A stretch of 8,400 bases of DNA from Halanaerobium sp. (GCA_003070825.1 QBLP01000067.1:1-8400); one strand, 5' to 3'. Positions 1-7,304 are shown, numbered from the stretch's first letter. The notes: a model not told the origin generated them from the sequence alone. Program-made: numbers and translations.

Positions 1-254
1 TTATTATACATCTTTGTGAGGCGGGATTTTTTGCGGGCTGCATTGTTCTTATGAATAATATTTCTTGTTACAGCCTTATCGATGACCTTTTTAGTCTCTT
101 TTAACTGTTCTGCAGCAGCTTCTTTGTCCCCTGCTTCAACTGCTTTTTCCATATCCTTAATCGCATTTTTTAATCTATCTTTCCATTCGCGATTTTGAGC
201 AGTTTTCTTTTCTGTTATTTTAACTCTTTTCTTAGCAGATTTAATAATAGGCAT
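1..254 (-). CDS. rpsT: 30S ribosomal protein S20, 3' end just off the window
   Basis: S20 is a primary 16S rRNA-binding protein of the small ribosomal subunit. Reading the minus strand from the ATG at 254-252 gives 84 residues beginning MPIIKSAKKRVKITEKKTAQ and ending RLTKMYN, with no stop before base 1. S20 is usually about 85-90 residues, so only the last codon or few are missing. The protein is highly basic and alpha-helical. It has the family's N-terminal SAKKR block and a late helix with TRNIIHKNNAARKKSRL. A strong ribosome binding site (AGAGGGGGTGA on the minus strand, about 263-273) sits 8 bases before the ATG and fixes the start. Upstream on the minus strand a TATAAA at 289-284 could be its -10, but no convincing -35 lies at normal spacing, so I do not list the promoter separately. 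The gene is divergent from lepA, a common neighbour of rpsT in Firmicutes. Confidence 0.95.
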   Translation of the reverse strand, partial: MPIIKSAKKRVKITEKKTAQNREWKDRLKNAIKDMEKAVEAGDKEAAAEQLKETKKVIDKAVTRNIIHKNNAARKKSRLTKMYN

Positions 255-388
255 CTAACTTCACCCCCTCTTAAAAGTAAGTATTTATACTCTCAGACTT
301 AATTTGCAACATTTCAATTTTAACATGTTGCTTCCTAAAATGCAAGAGTTAAATTCAAAAAAAGACATGAACAGAAAGAGTTTAAAAA

Positions 389-414
389 TTTTGAACACAG
401 CTGGCTGTTCAAAA
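389..414. repeat. Inverted repeat beside the lepA promoter
   Basis: TTTTGAACA (389-397) and TGTTCAAAA (406-414) are perfect 9-base inverted arms around an 8-base centre. A second register pairs CAGC (398-401) with GCTG (404-407) inside the TTTTGAA/TTCAAAA arms. The repeat ends 6 bases before the -35 of the lepA promoter and lies in the rpsT-lepA divergent region, so it could be an operator. Read on the minus strand it is followed by a run of T and resembles a weak terminator, but no minus-strand gene lies upstream to need one. The GAAC/GTTC half-sites are 10 bases apart, unlike the 4 of the Bacillus LexA box. The symmetry is seen directly; any function is inference. Confidence 0.5.
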
Positions 415-420
415 AGAGAA

Positions 421-449
421 TTGATTAATCAGCTTAAGTATAATATAAT
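421..449 (+). promoter_or_regulatory. SigA-type promoter for lepA-hemW
   Basis: A -35 TTGATT (421-426) and a perfect -10 TATAAT (444-449) are separated by exactly 17 bases, the optimum for the housekeeping sigma factor. Transcription should begin near 456, giving a leader of about 55 bases before the lepA TTG start. An overlapping TATAAT at 439-444 has poor spacing to the same -35. No terminator is visible before hemW or hrcA, so this promoter probably also feeds hemW and may read into the heat-shock genes. Confidence 0.75.
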
Positions 450-495
450 TAAAGTGCTGTGGATATTAATTTTTGTCCAGCAAAATGATTTATTA

Positions 496-504
496 AAAGG
501 AGGA
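496..504 (+). promoter_or_regulatory. Ribosome binding site that fixes the lepA TTG start
   Basis: AAAGGAGGA is a near-perfect Shine-Dalgarno sequence. Its GGAGG core (499-503) ends 8 bases before the TTG at 512. No ATG lies at suitable spacing in the lepA frame, and the protein from this TTG begins exactly where LepA homologues begin (about ten residues before the IIAHIDHGKST loop). The TTG is therefore the start. Confidence 0.85.
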
Positions 505-511
505 AGTCTTT

Positions 512-2299
512 TTGCAGACCGATAAAATTAGAAACTTCTGCATAATAGCTCATATTGATCACGGGAAATCGACTCTTGCTGATCGTATGTTAGAATATAC
601 AGGAACTATAACAGATCGTAAAATGCAGGAACAGGTATTAGATAAAATGGATTTAGAAAGAGAAAGAGGAATTACAATTAAGGCTCAGGCGGTGACTATT
701 GAACATCAGGGCTATGAACTTAATTTAATTGATACACCGGGCCATGTTGATTTTGCTTATGAAGTATCAAGAAGCCTTGCCGCCTGTGAAGGGGCTCTTT
801 TAGTAATTGATGCTGCTCAGGGAGTAGAAGCTCAGACAATGGCTAATATTTATCTGGCCTTAGAGCATGATTTAGAGATTATTCCGGTTATTAATAAAAT
901 CGATTTACCATCAGCTAACCCTCAGCGGGTCAAAGAACAGCTTTTAGATATTGGGATTGATCCGGATGAAGCAATCTTAGCCAGTGCTAAAGAAGGGACA
1001 AATATTGACCAGATACTGGAGGCAATTATTGAGCGGGTTCCAGCTCCTCATAATGGAGAAAACCAGCCTTTAAAAGCTTTAGTCTTTGATACACTCTATG
1101 ACTCCTATCAGGGGGTAATTGCCTATGTTAGAGTTATGGAAGGCTCAGTAAAAAAAGGTGATAAAATTTTATTGATGTCCAATCAGAAAAGTTATGAGGT
1201 TGATGAGGTTGGATTTTTTAGTCCTGCTATGCAGAAAAAAGACGAGTTAAGCTCTGGAGAGGTTGGTTATATTATCTCCGGGATTAAAGATGTTAGAAAC
1301 TGCCGGGTGGGAGACACAATCACTTTAAAAAATAACCCTGCTGCTAAAGCACTTCCTGGTTATCAGAAGGTTCAACCGATGGTATTTAGTGGTCTTTATC
1401 CGACTGATAATGCCGATTATGAGGTTTTAAAAGAAGCTTTAGAAAAACTCCAGTTAAATGACGCCTCTTTCACCTTTGAACCAGAAACATCTGAAGCTTT
1501 AGGTTTTGGCTTTCGCTGTGGATTTTTAGGTCTGCTGCACATGGAGGTTATTCAGGAAAGACTGGAGAGAGAATATGATCTTGATCTGGTGATTACTGCT
1601 CCCAGTGTGGAATATCAGATTATTAAAAAGAATGGGGAAGAGCTGAGAATAGAAAATCCAGCTGCTTTTCCAGAACAGAGTGAAATTGATAAAATTAAGG
1701 AACCATTTGTAACTGCTGAAATTCACCTACCGGAAGAATATGTTGGTCAGGCAATGGAGCTCTGTCAGGATAATCGCGGTGAATTTAAAGATATGCAGTA
1801 TATAGATCAGGATCGGGTTACCTTAAAATATGAAATGCCCCTGAGTGAAATTATAACTGACTTTTTTAATCAGTTAAAATCAAAAACAAGAGGTTATGCA
1901 ACCTTAGATTATGAGTTAGAAGGCTATAAAGAGTCTAAATTAGTTAAACTTGACATTTTAGTTAATAAAGAAGTTGTTGATGCACTTTCTACAATTGTCC
2001 ATGATGAAAACTCATATCAGCAGGGAAATGCCCTTGTAAGAAGATTAAAAGAAGTTATTCCCCGCCATATGTTTAAAGTTCCAATTCAGGCTGCAGTCGG
2101 TGGAAAAATTATTGCTCGAGTAAATATTCCAGCTATGCGGAAAAATGTACTTCAGAAATGTTATGGTGGAGATGTCAGCCGTAAAAGAAAATTATTAGAA
2201 AAGCAAAAAGAAGGTAAAAAGCGGATGAAACAGGTTGGAAGTGTAGAGATTCCTCAGGAAGCATTTATGACAGTTTTAGAAAGGGATGAAAATGCCTAA
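512..2299 (+). CDS. lepA: Elongation factor 4 (LepA), ribosome-associated GTPase
   Basis: LepA/EF4 is a translational GTPase related to EF-G. It binds the ribosome and has been linked to back-translocation, recovery of stalled ribosomes and 30S assembly. The 595 residues match the usual length of about 600. The GTPase motifs are complete: P-loop AHIDHGKST (13-21), switch I RGIT (52-55), DTPGH (74-78), NKID (128-131) and SAK (158-160). EF-G-like domains II, III and V follow. The C-terminal domain found only in LepA is present, with YGGD (551-554) and a strongly basic helix (about 556-573). That domain, and the absence of EF-G domain IV, separate it from EF-G, TypA/BipA and tetracycline-resistance proteins. 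Translation starts at TTG, supported by a strong ribosome binding site. The last 8 bases overlap hemW. The frame shows no damage. Confidence 0.98.
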   Translation: MQTDKIRNFCIIAHIDHGKSTLADRMLEYTGTITDRKMQEQVLDKMDLERERGITIKAQAVTIEHQGYELNLIDTPGHVDFAYEVSRSLAACEGALLVIDAAQGVEAQTMANIYLALEHDLEIIPVINKIDLPSANPQRVKEQLLDIGIDPDEAILASAKEGTNIDQILEAIIERVPAPHNGENQPLKALVFDTLYDSYQGVIAYVRVMEGSVKKGDKILLMSNQKSYEVDEVGFFSPAMQKKDELSSGEVGYIISGIKDVRNCRVGDTITLKNNPAAKALPGYQKVQPMVFSGLYPTDNADYEVLKEALEKLQLNDASFTFEPETSEALGFGFRCGFLGLLHMEVIQERLEREYDLDLVITAPSVEYQIIKKNGEELRIENPAAFPEQSEIDKIKEPFVTAEIHLPEEYVGQAMELCQDNRGEFKDMQYIDQDRVTLKYEMPLSEIITDFFNQLKSKTRGYATLDYELEGYKESKLVKLDILVNKEVVDALSTIVHDENSYQQGNALVRRLKEVIPRHMFKVPIQAAVGGKIIARVNIPAMRKNVLQKCYGGDVSRKRKLLEKQKEGKKRMKQVGSVEIPQEAFMTVLERDENA

Positions 2300-3515
2300 T
2301 TTAAATTTTAGTTTAGCCAATGCTTTATATATTCACCTCCCTTTTTGCAGCAGTAAATGTCCTTACTGTGATTTTTATTCAGTTAAATACTCCAAACAGA
2401 GGGTGGACCTTTACTGGTTCGCCCTTTTTATGGAATTAGAAGAATTATCTCAAAAAGCAAATAATAATTTACTGCAGACAATTTATATTGGGGGAGGAAC
2501 TCCTTCATTAATTGAACCTTTTTATATCAGAGAACTGATAAAAAAAATTAAGAAAAAATTTAAGCTTATTCTGACTGCTGAAATTACAGTGGAGGTTAAT
2601 CCTGCTTCGATTAATGAAGATAAGATTATTGGCTTAAAGAGAGCCGGGGTTAATAGATTGAGCGTTGGAATTCAAAGTTTTAATGACCAGCATTTAGATT
2701 TTTTGGGACGAAAAAGTAGTTCAAAAAAGAACAAAGAAATCTTAACATTGATAGGTCAATATTTTGATTATTACAGTGCTGATTTGATTTTTGCTCTGCC
2801 GGAACAGAACTTAAATGAATTTGCTGATGATTTAGAGACTATGCTTAGTTTTAAACCACCTCATATTTCATTATATAATCTTGAGATCCACGAAAACACA
2901 CCTTTTTACAAACGTTATCACAGTGGTGAACTGAAGTTACCCTCAGAGGAGCTGGATGCAGAGATGTATGAGCTGGCTGTAGATAGCTTAAAAGCTGCTG
3001 ATTATCAGCATTATGAAATTTCTAATTTTTCTCAGAGAGGATTTAGGGCCCGACATAACTATCTTTACTGGTTATTTGAACCTTATTTAGCTCTTGGACC
3101 AGGGGCAGCAGCTTTCGACGGCAGCTGCAGATCCCAGAATATTGCTGATCTCAATCAATATTTAGATCATTATAATCCCCAAAAAAGAAATTTTAAAGAA
3201 TTGATAAGTGAGGGAGCAGCAGAGAATTCAAATCTGTCCCCCCTTAATTTTGAATCAAAAATTAGGACTTTAAACTGTCTTGAGCCAAAAGAAAAGATGG
3301 CCGAATATTCTTTTCTGGCTTTAAGAACGGCCCAGGGATTATTTTATCATAAATTTTATAGTCAATTTAAAGTTGGAGTTAAAAAAGTTTTTAAAGAGGA
3401 GATTGAAGAATTGAAATCAAAGCAGCTAATAAAGGAAGGAAATGAGAGAATTTATTTAACAGAGCGGGGAAAAGAATTAGCAAACGAAGTTTTCTTAAAA
3501 TTTCTGCTTGATTAA
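2292..3515 (+). CDS. hemW: HemW, radical-SAM heme chaperone (coproporphyrinogen oxidase-like)
   Basis: HemW is a radical-SAM family protein that binds heme and helps load it into respiratory proteins. It was long misannotated as the oxygen-independent coproporphyrinogen III oxidase HemN. The 4Fe-4S ligands form CSSKCPYC (C19, C23, C26), followed by DF. True HemN has a fourth cysteine there, so HemW is the better call. Also visible are the SAM-binding GGGTPS (67-72) and the family blocks HYEISNFS (from 240) and HNYLYW (from 255). A winged-helix-like C-terminus ends in LTERGKELANEVF. At 407 residues it is somewhat longer than the roughly 380 of many HemWs, partly from a polar stretch near 307-330. 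I chose ATG 2292 because AAAGGG (2280-2285) lies 6 bases before it. The upstream ATG at 2286 abuts that site, which makes it less likely; it would add two residues. The overlap with lepA implies translational coupling. Confidence 0.93.
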   Translation: MPNLNFSLANALYIHLPFCSSKCPYCDFYSVKYSKQRVDLYWFALFMELEELSQKANNNLLQTIYIGGGTPSLIEPFYIRELIKKIKKKFKLILTAEITVEVNPASINEDKIIGLKRAGVNRLSVGIQSFNDQHLDFLGRKSSSKKNKEILTLIGQYFDYYSADLIFALPEQNLNEFADDLETMLSFKPPHISLYNLEIHENTPFYKRYHSGELKLPSEELDAEMYELAVDSLKAADYQHYEISNFSQRGFRARHNYLYWLFEPYLALGPGAAAFDGSCRSQNIADLNQYLDHYNPQKRNFKELISEGAAENSNLSPLNFESKIRTLNCLEPKEKMAEYSFLALRTAQGLFYHKFYSQFKVGVKKVFKEEIEELKSKQLIKEGNERIYLTERGKELANEVFLKFLLD

Positions 3516-3528
3516 TTCCAATTAAAAT

Positions 3529-3557
3529 TTGACAAAAAAAAATCAATATGTTATTTT
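3529..3557 (+). promoter_or_regulatory. SigA-type promoter of the hrcA-grpE-dnaK-dnaJ operon
   Basis: A perfect -35 TTGACA (3529-3534) is followed after 17 bases by TATTTT (3552-3557), which matches 4 of 6 bases of the -10 consensus. TATTAT at 3557-3562 is a closer match, but its 22-base spacing is too long. Transcription should start near 3564, just before the CIRCE element, so HrcA bound there would block initiation. The -35 begins only 14 bases after the hemW stop codon, and no terminator separates the two units. Confidence 0.75.
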
Positions 3558-3568
3558 ATTATTAGCTG

Positions 3569-3595
3569 TTAGCACTCTCCTTAATTGAGTGCTAA
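3569..3595. promoter_or_regulatory. CIRCE operator (HrcA binding site)
   Basis: TTAGCACTC (3569-3577), a 9-base spacer, then GAGTGCTAA (3587-3595) is an exact match to the CIRCE consensus TTAGCACTC-N9-GAGTGCTAA. CIRCE is the target of the HrcA repressor in Gram-positive and many other bacteria. Here it lies at about +5 to +32 of the predicted transcript and 15 bases before hrcA. This implies autoregulation of the whole chaperone operon. It also forms a stem in the 5' leader RNA. No second copy is seen before grpE, dnaK or dnaJ. Confidence 0.98.
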
Positions 3596-3610
3596 AAAAA
3601 GAGGTGAGAA

Positions 3611-4660
3611 ATGATGGTTGAAGAATTAGATCCGAGAAAAAAGCAAATACTGCAGGCCATCATTCAGGAACACATAATTTCTGCATCTCCGATTGGCTCA
3701 AGGACACTTGCAAAAAAATATAGTCTGGATGTAAGTCCTGCAACTATCAGAAATGAAATGGCTGATCTAGAAGAGTTAGGTTATTTAGAACAGCCTCATA
3801 CATCTGCTGGTCGAGTGCCTTCTGATAAAGGTTATCGCTATTATGTTGATCAGCTTGTCAGCAGAGAGAAAAATGAAGTTCCTGGAGTAATAGAAAATAT
3901 TGAGAATTTATATCAGGATCTTCAGGATGTACAGGATATAATTTCTGGTATGGCAAAAATGCTTTCCAATATGACTCATTATACTGCTATGGTTAGTGAG
4001 CCCAAAAGTCAGGTCAGTCGTTTAAAAAAGGTTGAGATAATGCAGCTGGCAGATAACTCTCTGCTTTTAGTTTTAGTAACTGATACAGGGATGGTTAACA
4101 ATAAGATTATTAACCTTGATCAGAGTTTATCTGCACGCAAAATTTCTTATCTTAATAAATTTTTAAGCGAAAAACTGGAAAATAAATTACTTGCTAATTT
4201 AGATACTAATTATCTAAAAGAAGTTGAAAAAGAACTGATGGCAAGACTTGATTTGTCTGTTGACCTGTTAAAAAAGTTTTATAATGAGTTTGAAGGTGCA
4301 TTTGAACCTGGTGGAGTTAAAGTCTATCTTGGGGGAACTTCTTATATTTTAGAACAGCCCGAGTTCAATGATTTAGAAAAGGTTAAAAAGATGCTTAGAC
4401 TGCTGGACCAGGAAGAAATGCTTAATAAAATTATAAACAGTATGTCTGGTTCTGATCTTGAAATTAAGATCGGCCAGGAAAATGAAGTTGAAGATATTAA
4501 AAACTGCTCACTGGTTGTTGCAACCTATTATATTTCAAATAGAGCAGTTGGGAAAATTGGCGTTATTGGTCCCACCCGTATGGAATATCCGCGTGTTATT
4601 TCATCGGTTGATGTAATTTCTGATATTTTAGGTAAATTAATTTCTAAAGCTAGTGGGTGA
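3611..4660 (+). CDS. hrcA: Heat-inducible transcription repressor HrcA
   Basis: HrcA binds CIRCE as a dimer and represses class I heat-shock genes. In the accepted model GroEL keeps it active until misfolded proteins compete for GroEL. The 349 residues are normal for the family (about 340-350). The N-terminal winged helix spans about residues 5-80 and includes SPIGSRTLAKKY (26-37), the recognition-helix region SPATIRNEMADLEELGYLEQ (42-61) and HTSAGRVPSDKGYRYYVD (63-80). A central GAF-like and dimerisation part follows. The family signature GVIGPTRMEY (317-326) marks the C-terminus. GAGGTGA (3601-3607) is the ribosome binding site; a second ATG directly follows the first (3614), so the start could be one codon later. 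The gene sits next to its own operator. Its stop is only 5 bases before the grpE ATG, which suggests coupled translation. Confidence 0.97.
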   Translation: MMVEELDPRKKQILQAIIQEHIISASPIGSRTLAKKYSLDVSPATIRNEMADLEELGYLEQPHTSAGRVPSDKGYRYYVDQLVSREKNEVPGVIENIENLYQDLQDVQDIISGMAKMLSNMTHYTAMVSEPKSQVSRLKKVEIMQLADNSLLLVLVTDTGMVNNKIINLDQSLSARKISYLNKFLSEKLENKLLANLDTNYLKEVEKELMARLDLSVDLLKKFYNEFEGAFEPGGVKVYLGGTSYILEQPEFNDLEKVKKMLRLLDQEEMLNKIINSMSGSDLEIKIGQENEVEDIKNCSLVVATYYISNRAVGKIGVIGPTRMEYPRVISSVDVISDILGKLISKASG

Positions 4661-4661
4661 T
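4652..4661 (+). promoter_or_regulatory. Ribosome binding site that decides the grpE start
   Basis: AGTGGGTGAT at the very end of hrcA resembles the anti-16S consensus AGGAGGTGAT and is spaced properly for the ATG at 4666. The in-frame GTG at 4657 lies inside this site and cannot use it, so ATG 4666 is the likelier start. The site overlaps the hrcA stop codon (4658-4660), tying grpE initiation to hrcA termination. Confidence 0.65.
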
Positions 4662-4665
4662 AATT

Positions 4666-5301
4666 ATGGACAAAGAAAAAGAAAATATTGAAATGGAAAC
4701 AGAAAAAGAGAAAACTGAAACAGCAGCCAAAAAGGCTCAGCAGAATGAAAATTCTCAGGTTGAAGAAAATGAGGAAGAGAAAGCTGAAGAAACTGAAGAG
4801 CTTAAAGGAATTCAGATGGAGCTTTCTCGCGAAGAACTAATTGAAGAAGTAAAAGAAAAAAACGAAAAAATTGAAGAAATGGATGCTGAAATCGATGATC
4901 TTTTAAGTCGACTGCAGAGGCTGCAGGCAGACTTTGTTAATTATCGCAAAAGAAGTCAGCGAGAAAAGGCTGAAATGTCTGCCCGGGGTAAAATTAAACT
5001 CTGTGCCAGTTTGCTGCCTGTTATTGATAATTTTGAGCGGGCATTAAAATCAGAGGATAATAAAAATGAATTCTATCAGGGAGTTGAAATGATTTATAAT
5101 CAGCTCTTAAAAACTTTTGCTGACCAGGGGATTGAAGAAATTCTGGCAGAAGGTGAAGAATTCAACCCGGAGTATCATGAGGCGATTATGCGAGTTGAAA
5201 GTGAAGAGTTTGAAGAAGGAACTGTGGTTGAAGTCGTTCAGAAGGGCTTTATTCTTGATGATAGAGTAATTAGACCGGCAATGGTAAAAGTAGCTGGGTA
5301 A
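4666..5301 (+). CDS. grpE: Nucleotide exchange factor GrpE
   Basis: GrpE is the co-chaperone that releases ADP from DnaK and so resets the folding cycle; it works as a dimer in the cytoplasm. From the ATG the protein has 211 residues, within the usual range of about 180-210. Residues 1-50 are very rich in Glu and Lys and look disordered. A long coiled-coil helix runs from about 52 to 110 and contains LQRLQADFVNYRKRSQREK. The four-helix region includes LLPVIDNFERAL (116-127). The C-terminal beta domain carries the GrpE signature, with FNPEYHEAIMRV and ending GFILDDRVIRPAMVKVA. A GTG start at 4657 would add three residues but has no usable ribosome binding site. The gene lies between hrcA and dnaK, its partner. 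Confidence 0.96.
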   Translation: MDKEKENIEMETEKEKTETAAKKAQQNENSQVEENEEEKAEETEELKGIQMELSREELIEEVKEKNEKIEEMDAEIDDLLSRLQRLQADFVNYRKRSQREKAEMSARGKIKLCASLLPVIDNFERALKSEDNKNEFYQGVEMIYNQLLKTFADQGIEEILAEGEEFNPEYHEAIMRVESEEFEEGTVVEVVQKGFILDDRVIRPAMVKVAG

Positions 5302-5309
5302 AATAAAGT

Positions 5310-5332
5310 TTTAAATTTTTAGCAAATTTAAA
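5310..5332. repeat. All-A/T inverted repeat between grpE and dnaK
   Basis: TTTAAATTT (5310-5318) and AAATTTAAA (5324-5332) are perfect 9-base inverted arms around the loop TTAGC, starting 9 bases after the grpE stop codon. The stem has no G-C pair and no U-run of its own, so it would be a poor terminator. It might be an RNA processing or stability element ahead of dnaK, but it could be chance in such AT-rich DNA. The rest of the 81-base spacer holds only the dnaK ribosome binding site. Confidence 0.4.
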
Positions 5333-5382
5333 TTTATATTAATCAAAAACTTAGATAACAATTTTATAAGGAGGAATATAAA

Positions 5383-7272
5383 ATGGGTAAAGTAATTGGT
5401 ATTGACTTAGGAACAACTAATTCCTGTGTGGCAGTTATGGAAGGTGGAGAACCAACCGTTATTCCAAATAAGGAAGGTGCAAGAACTACTCCTTCTGTAG
5501 TAGCATATTCTAAAAAAGGAGAAAGAATTGTTGGTGAGCATGCTAAGCGTCAGGCTGTAACTAATCCTGATCAGACAGTAGCTTCCATTAAAAGACACAT
5601 GGGTACTGATTATAAAGTTAAATTGAATGAAGAAGAATATAATCCTCAGCAGATTTCTGCAATGATTCTGCAGAAGTTGAAAAGAGATGCTGAAGAGTAT
5701 TTAGGGGAAGAAGTTGAGGAAGCTGTAATTACAGTCCCTGCATATTTCAGTGATGCCCAGCGTCAGGCAACAAAAGATGCCGGTAAGATTGCTGGTTTAA
5801 AAGTAGAAAGAATTATCAATGAGCCTACAGCTGCTTCTTTAGCTTATGGTTTAGATGATAAAGGTGAAGAAACTATCTTAGTCTATGACCTTGGTGGAGG
5901 TACTTTTGATGTGTCCATTCTTGATATTGGAGATGGAGTATTCGAAGTTATAGCTACAAATGGTAACAACCACCTTGGTGGAGATGACTTTGACCAGAGA
6001 ATTATAGATTATCTGGCAGAAGAATTTGAAAATAGAACTGGAATTGACTTAAAGAAAGACAAGATGGCTTTACAGCGTCTTAAAGATGCTGCTGAGAAGG
6101 CAAAGATTGAGCTTTCCAGTGTAAAGCAGACTAATATTAACCTGCCATTTATTACCCAGACTGATGAAGGACCTGAACACTTGGATATTGATCTAACAAG
6201 AGCTAAGTTTGAGAGCCTGATCAGTGATTTAATCGAACAATCTATGGAGCCAGCTCGTAAAGCGTTAAAAGATGCTGGAATGGATAAATCAGATATAGAT
6301 GAAGTTATATTAGTTGGTGGATCTACCAGAATTCCTGCTGTTCAGGAAGCAGTTAAGGGTTTAATCGGTAAAGATGCCCACAAAGGAATCAACCCTGATG
6401 AGGTTGTAGCTGTTGGTGCTGCAATTCAGGGTGGTATTTTAGCTGGAGATGTTGATGATGTAGTACTCTTAGATGTTACACCACTATCTCTTGGTATCGA
6501 AACACTTGGGGGAGTATTTACTAAATTAATTGATAGAAATACTACAATTCCTACTTCCAAGTCTAAGATATTCTCTACCGCGACTGATAATCAGTCAAGT
6601 GTAGATATCCATGTTCTGCAGGGTGAGAGAAAGATGGCTAAGGATAACAAGACCTTAGGGCGCTTCCAGTTAACTGATATTCCACCTGCACCACGTGGAG
6701 TTCCTCAGATTGAAGTAGAGTTTGATATTGATAAAAATGGTATTGTGCATGTAGCTGCTAAAGATAAGGGTACAGGCAATGAGCAGAAAATCACCATTAA
6801 GTCAACAAGTGGTTTATCTGAAGAAGAGATTGATGAAATGGTAAAAGATGCCGAAGAGCATGCTGAAGAAGATAAAAAGCGAGTAGAAAAAATTGAAACT
6901 CGCAATGAAGCAGATGCTTTAGTTCATCAGACAGAAAAGACCTTAGATGAAGCTGGAGATAAGGTTGATGATTCAATCAAAGAAAAAGTAGAAGCCGCTA
7001 AGGATGAGCTTAAAGAAGTTCTGCAGGATGAAGATGCTGAAATTGAAGCAATCAAAGAAAAAATGGAAGCATTAACTGATGAGCTAACTGAATTAAGTTC
7101 TGAACTATATTCACAGGCAGAAGGAGCTCAGGCTGGAGCAGGAGCTGCAGGAGCCGGTGCTCAAGCAGGTGCAGGTCAGGCAGGTCCACAGCCAGGAGCA
7201 GGAGCTTCTCAAGCTGATGACAATACAGTAGATGTAGATTTTGAAGAAGTAGACGAAGACGAAGAAAAGTAA
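5383..7272 (+). CDS. dnaK: Molecular chaperone DnaK (Hsp70)
   Basis: DnaK is the ATP-driven cytoplasmic Hsp70 that binds and releases unfolded segments with DnaJ and GrpE. It has 629 residues; Gram-positive DnaK is usually about 610. The nucleotide-binding domain has IGIDLGTTNS (5-14), VITVPAYFSDAQRQATKDAG (115-134), INEPTAASLAYG (145-156), DLGGGTFDVSIL (169-180) and VGGSTRIPAVQE (311-322). The linker VVLLDVTPLSLGIE is at 360-373, followed by the substrate-binding domain and the helical lid. The N-terminal lobe lacks the roughly 23-residue insert of Gram-negative DnaK: TVASIKRHMGTDYKVKLNEE runs straight through. The extra length lies in an Ala/Gly/Gln-rich tail (about 579-610) before the acidic end VDVDFEEVDEDEEK. 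TAAGGAGGA (5367-5375) is a strong ribosome binding site with its GGAGG core 8 bases before the ATG, fitting high expression. There is no separate CIRCE here, so heat control should come from upstream of hrcA. Confidence 0.99.
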   Translation: MGKVIGIDLGTTNSCVAVMEGGEPTVIPNKEGARTTPSVVAYSKKGERIVGEHAKRQAVTNPDQTVASIKRHMGTDYKVKLNEEEYNPQQISAMILQKLKRDAEEYLGEEVEEAVITVPAYFSDAQRQATKDAGKIAGLKVERIINEPTAASLAYGLDDKGEETILVYDLGGGTFDVSILDIGDGVFEVIATNGNNHLGGDDFDQRIIDYLAEEFENRTGIDLKKDKMALQRLKDAAEKAKIELSSVKQTNINLPFITQTDEGPEHLDIDLTRAKFESLISDLIEQSMEPARKALKDAGMDKSDIDEVILVGGSTRIPAVQEAVKGLIGKDAHKGINPDEVVAVGAAIQGGILAGDVDDVVLLDVTPLSLGIETLGGVFTKLIDRNTTIPTSKSKIFSTATDNQSSVDIHVLQGERKMAKDNKTLGRFQLTDIPPAPRGVPQIEVEFDIDKNGIVHVAAKDKGTGNEQKITIKSTSGLSEEEIDEMVKDAEEHAEEDKKRVEKIETRNEADALVHQTEKTLDEAGDKVDDSIKEKVEAAKDELKEVLQDEDAEIEAIKEKMEALTDELTELSSELYSQAEGAQAGAGAAGAGAQAGAGQAGPQPGAGASQADDNTVDVDFEEVDEDEEK

Positions 7273-7274
7273 AT

Positions 7275-7304
7275 TAGACAATTAATATATAACACAACTA
7301 TAAT
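7275..7304 (+). promoter_or_regulatory. Possible internal promoter between dnaK and dnaJ
   Basis: TAGACA (7275-7280, 5 of 6 bases of the -35 consensus) is followed after 18 bases by a perfect -10 TATAAT (7299-7304), starting 2 bases after the dnaK stop codon. Transcription would begin near 7311, just before the hairpin at 7329-7362, and run into dnaJ if not terminated. AT-rich spacers give false promoters easily, so this is a candidate only. Confidence 0.5.

Noticed and set aside
304..525. A 73-codon + strand open frame ahead of lepA
   Set aside because: It covers the lepA promoter and ribosome binding site and overlaps the lepA start, has no ribosome binding site of its own, and its composition reflects AT-rich noncoding DNA.
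1526..1726. Minus-strand open frames inside lepA, dnaK (5407-5598, 6705-6905) and dnaJ (8001-8186)
   Set aside because: They are antisense shadows of conserved genes, with low-complexity Ser/Phe-rich translations and no ribosome binding sites.
3569..3600. The CIRCE stem followed by a run of A as a terminator for hemW
   Set aside because: The run after the stem is A on the coding strand, not T, so it does not give a U-tail in this direction.
5319..5332. TTAGC before dnaK as a possible second CIRCE half-site
   Set aside because: Only TTAGC matches. There is no CACTC and no GAGTGCTAA arm at the right spacing.
7240..7272. EEVD near the DnaK C-terminus, recalling the eukaryotic Hsp70 TPR-binding tail
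   Set aside because: It is internal (EEVDEDEEK), not terminal. Bacterial DnaK commonly ends with a similar acidic FEEV segment.
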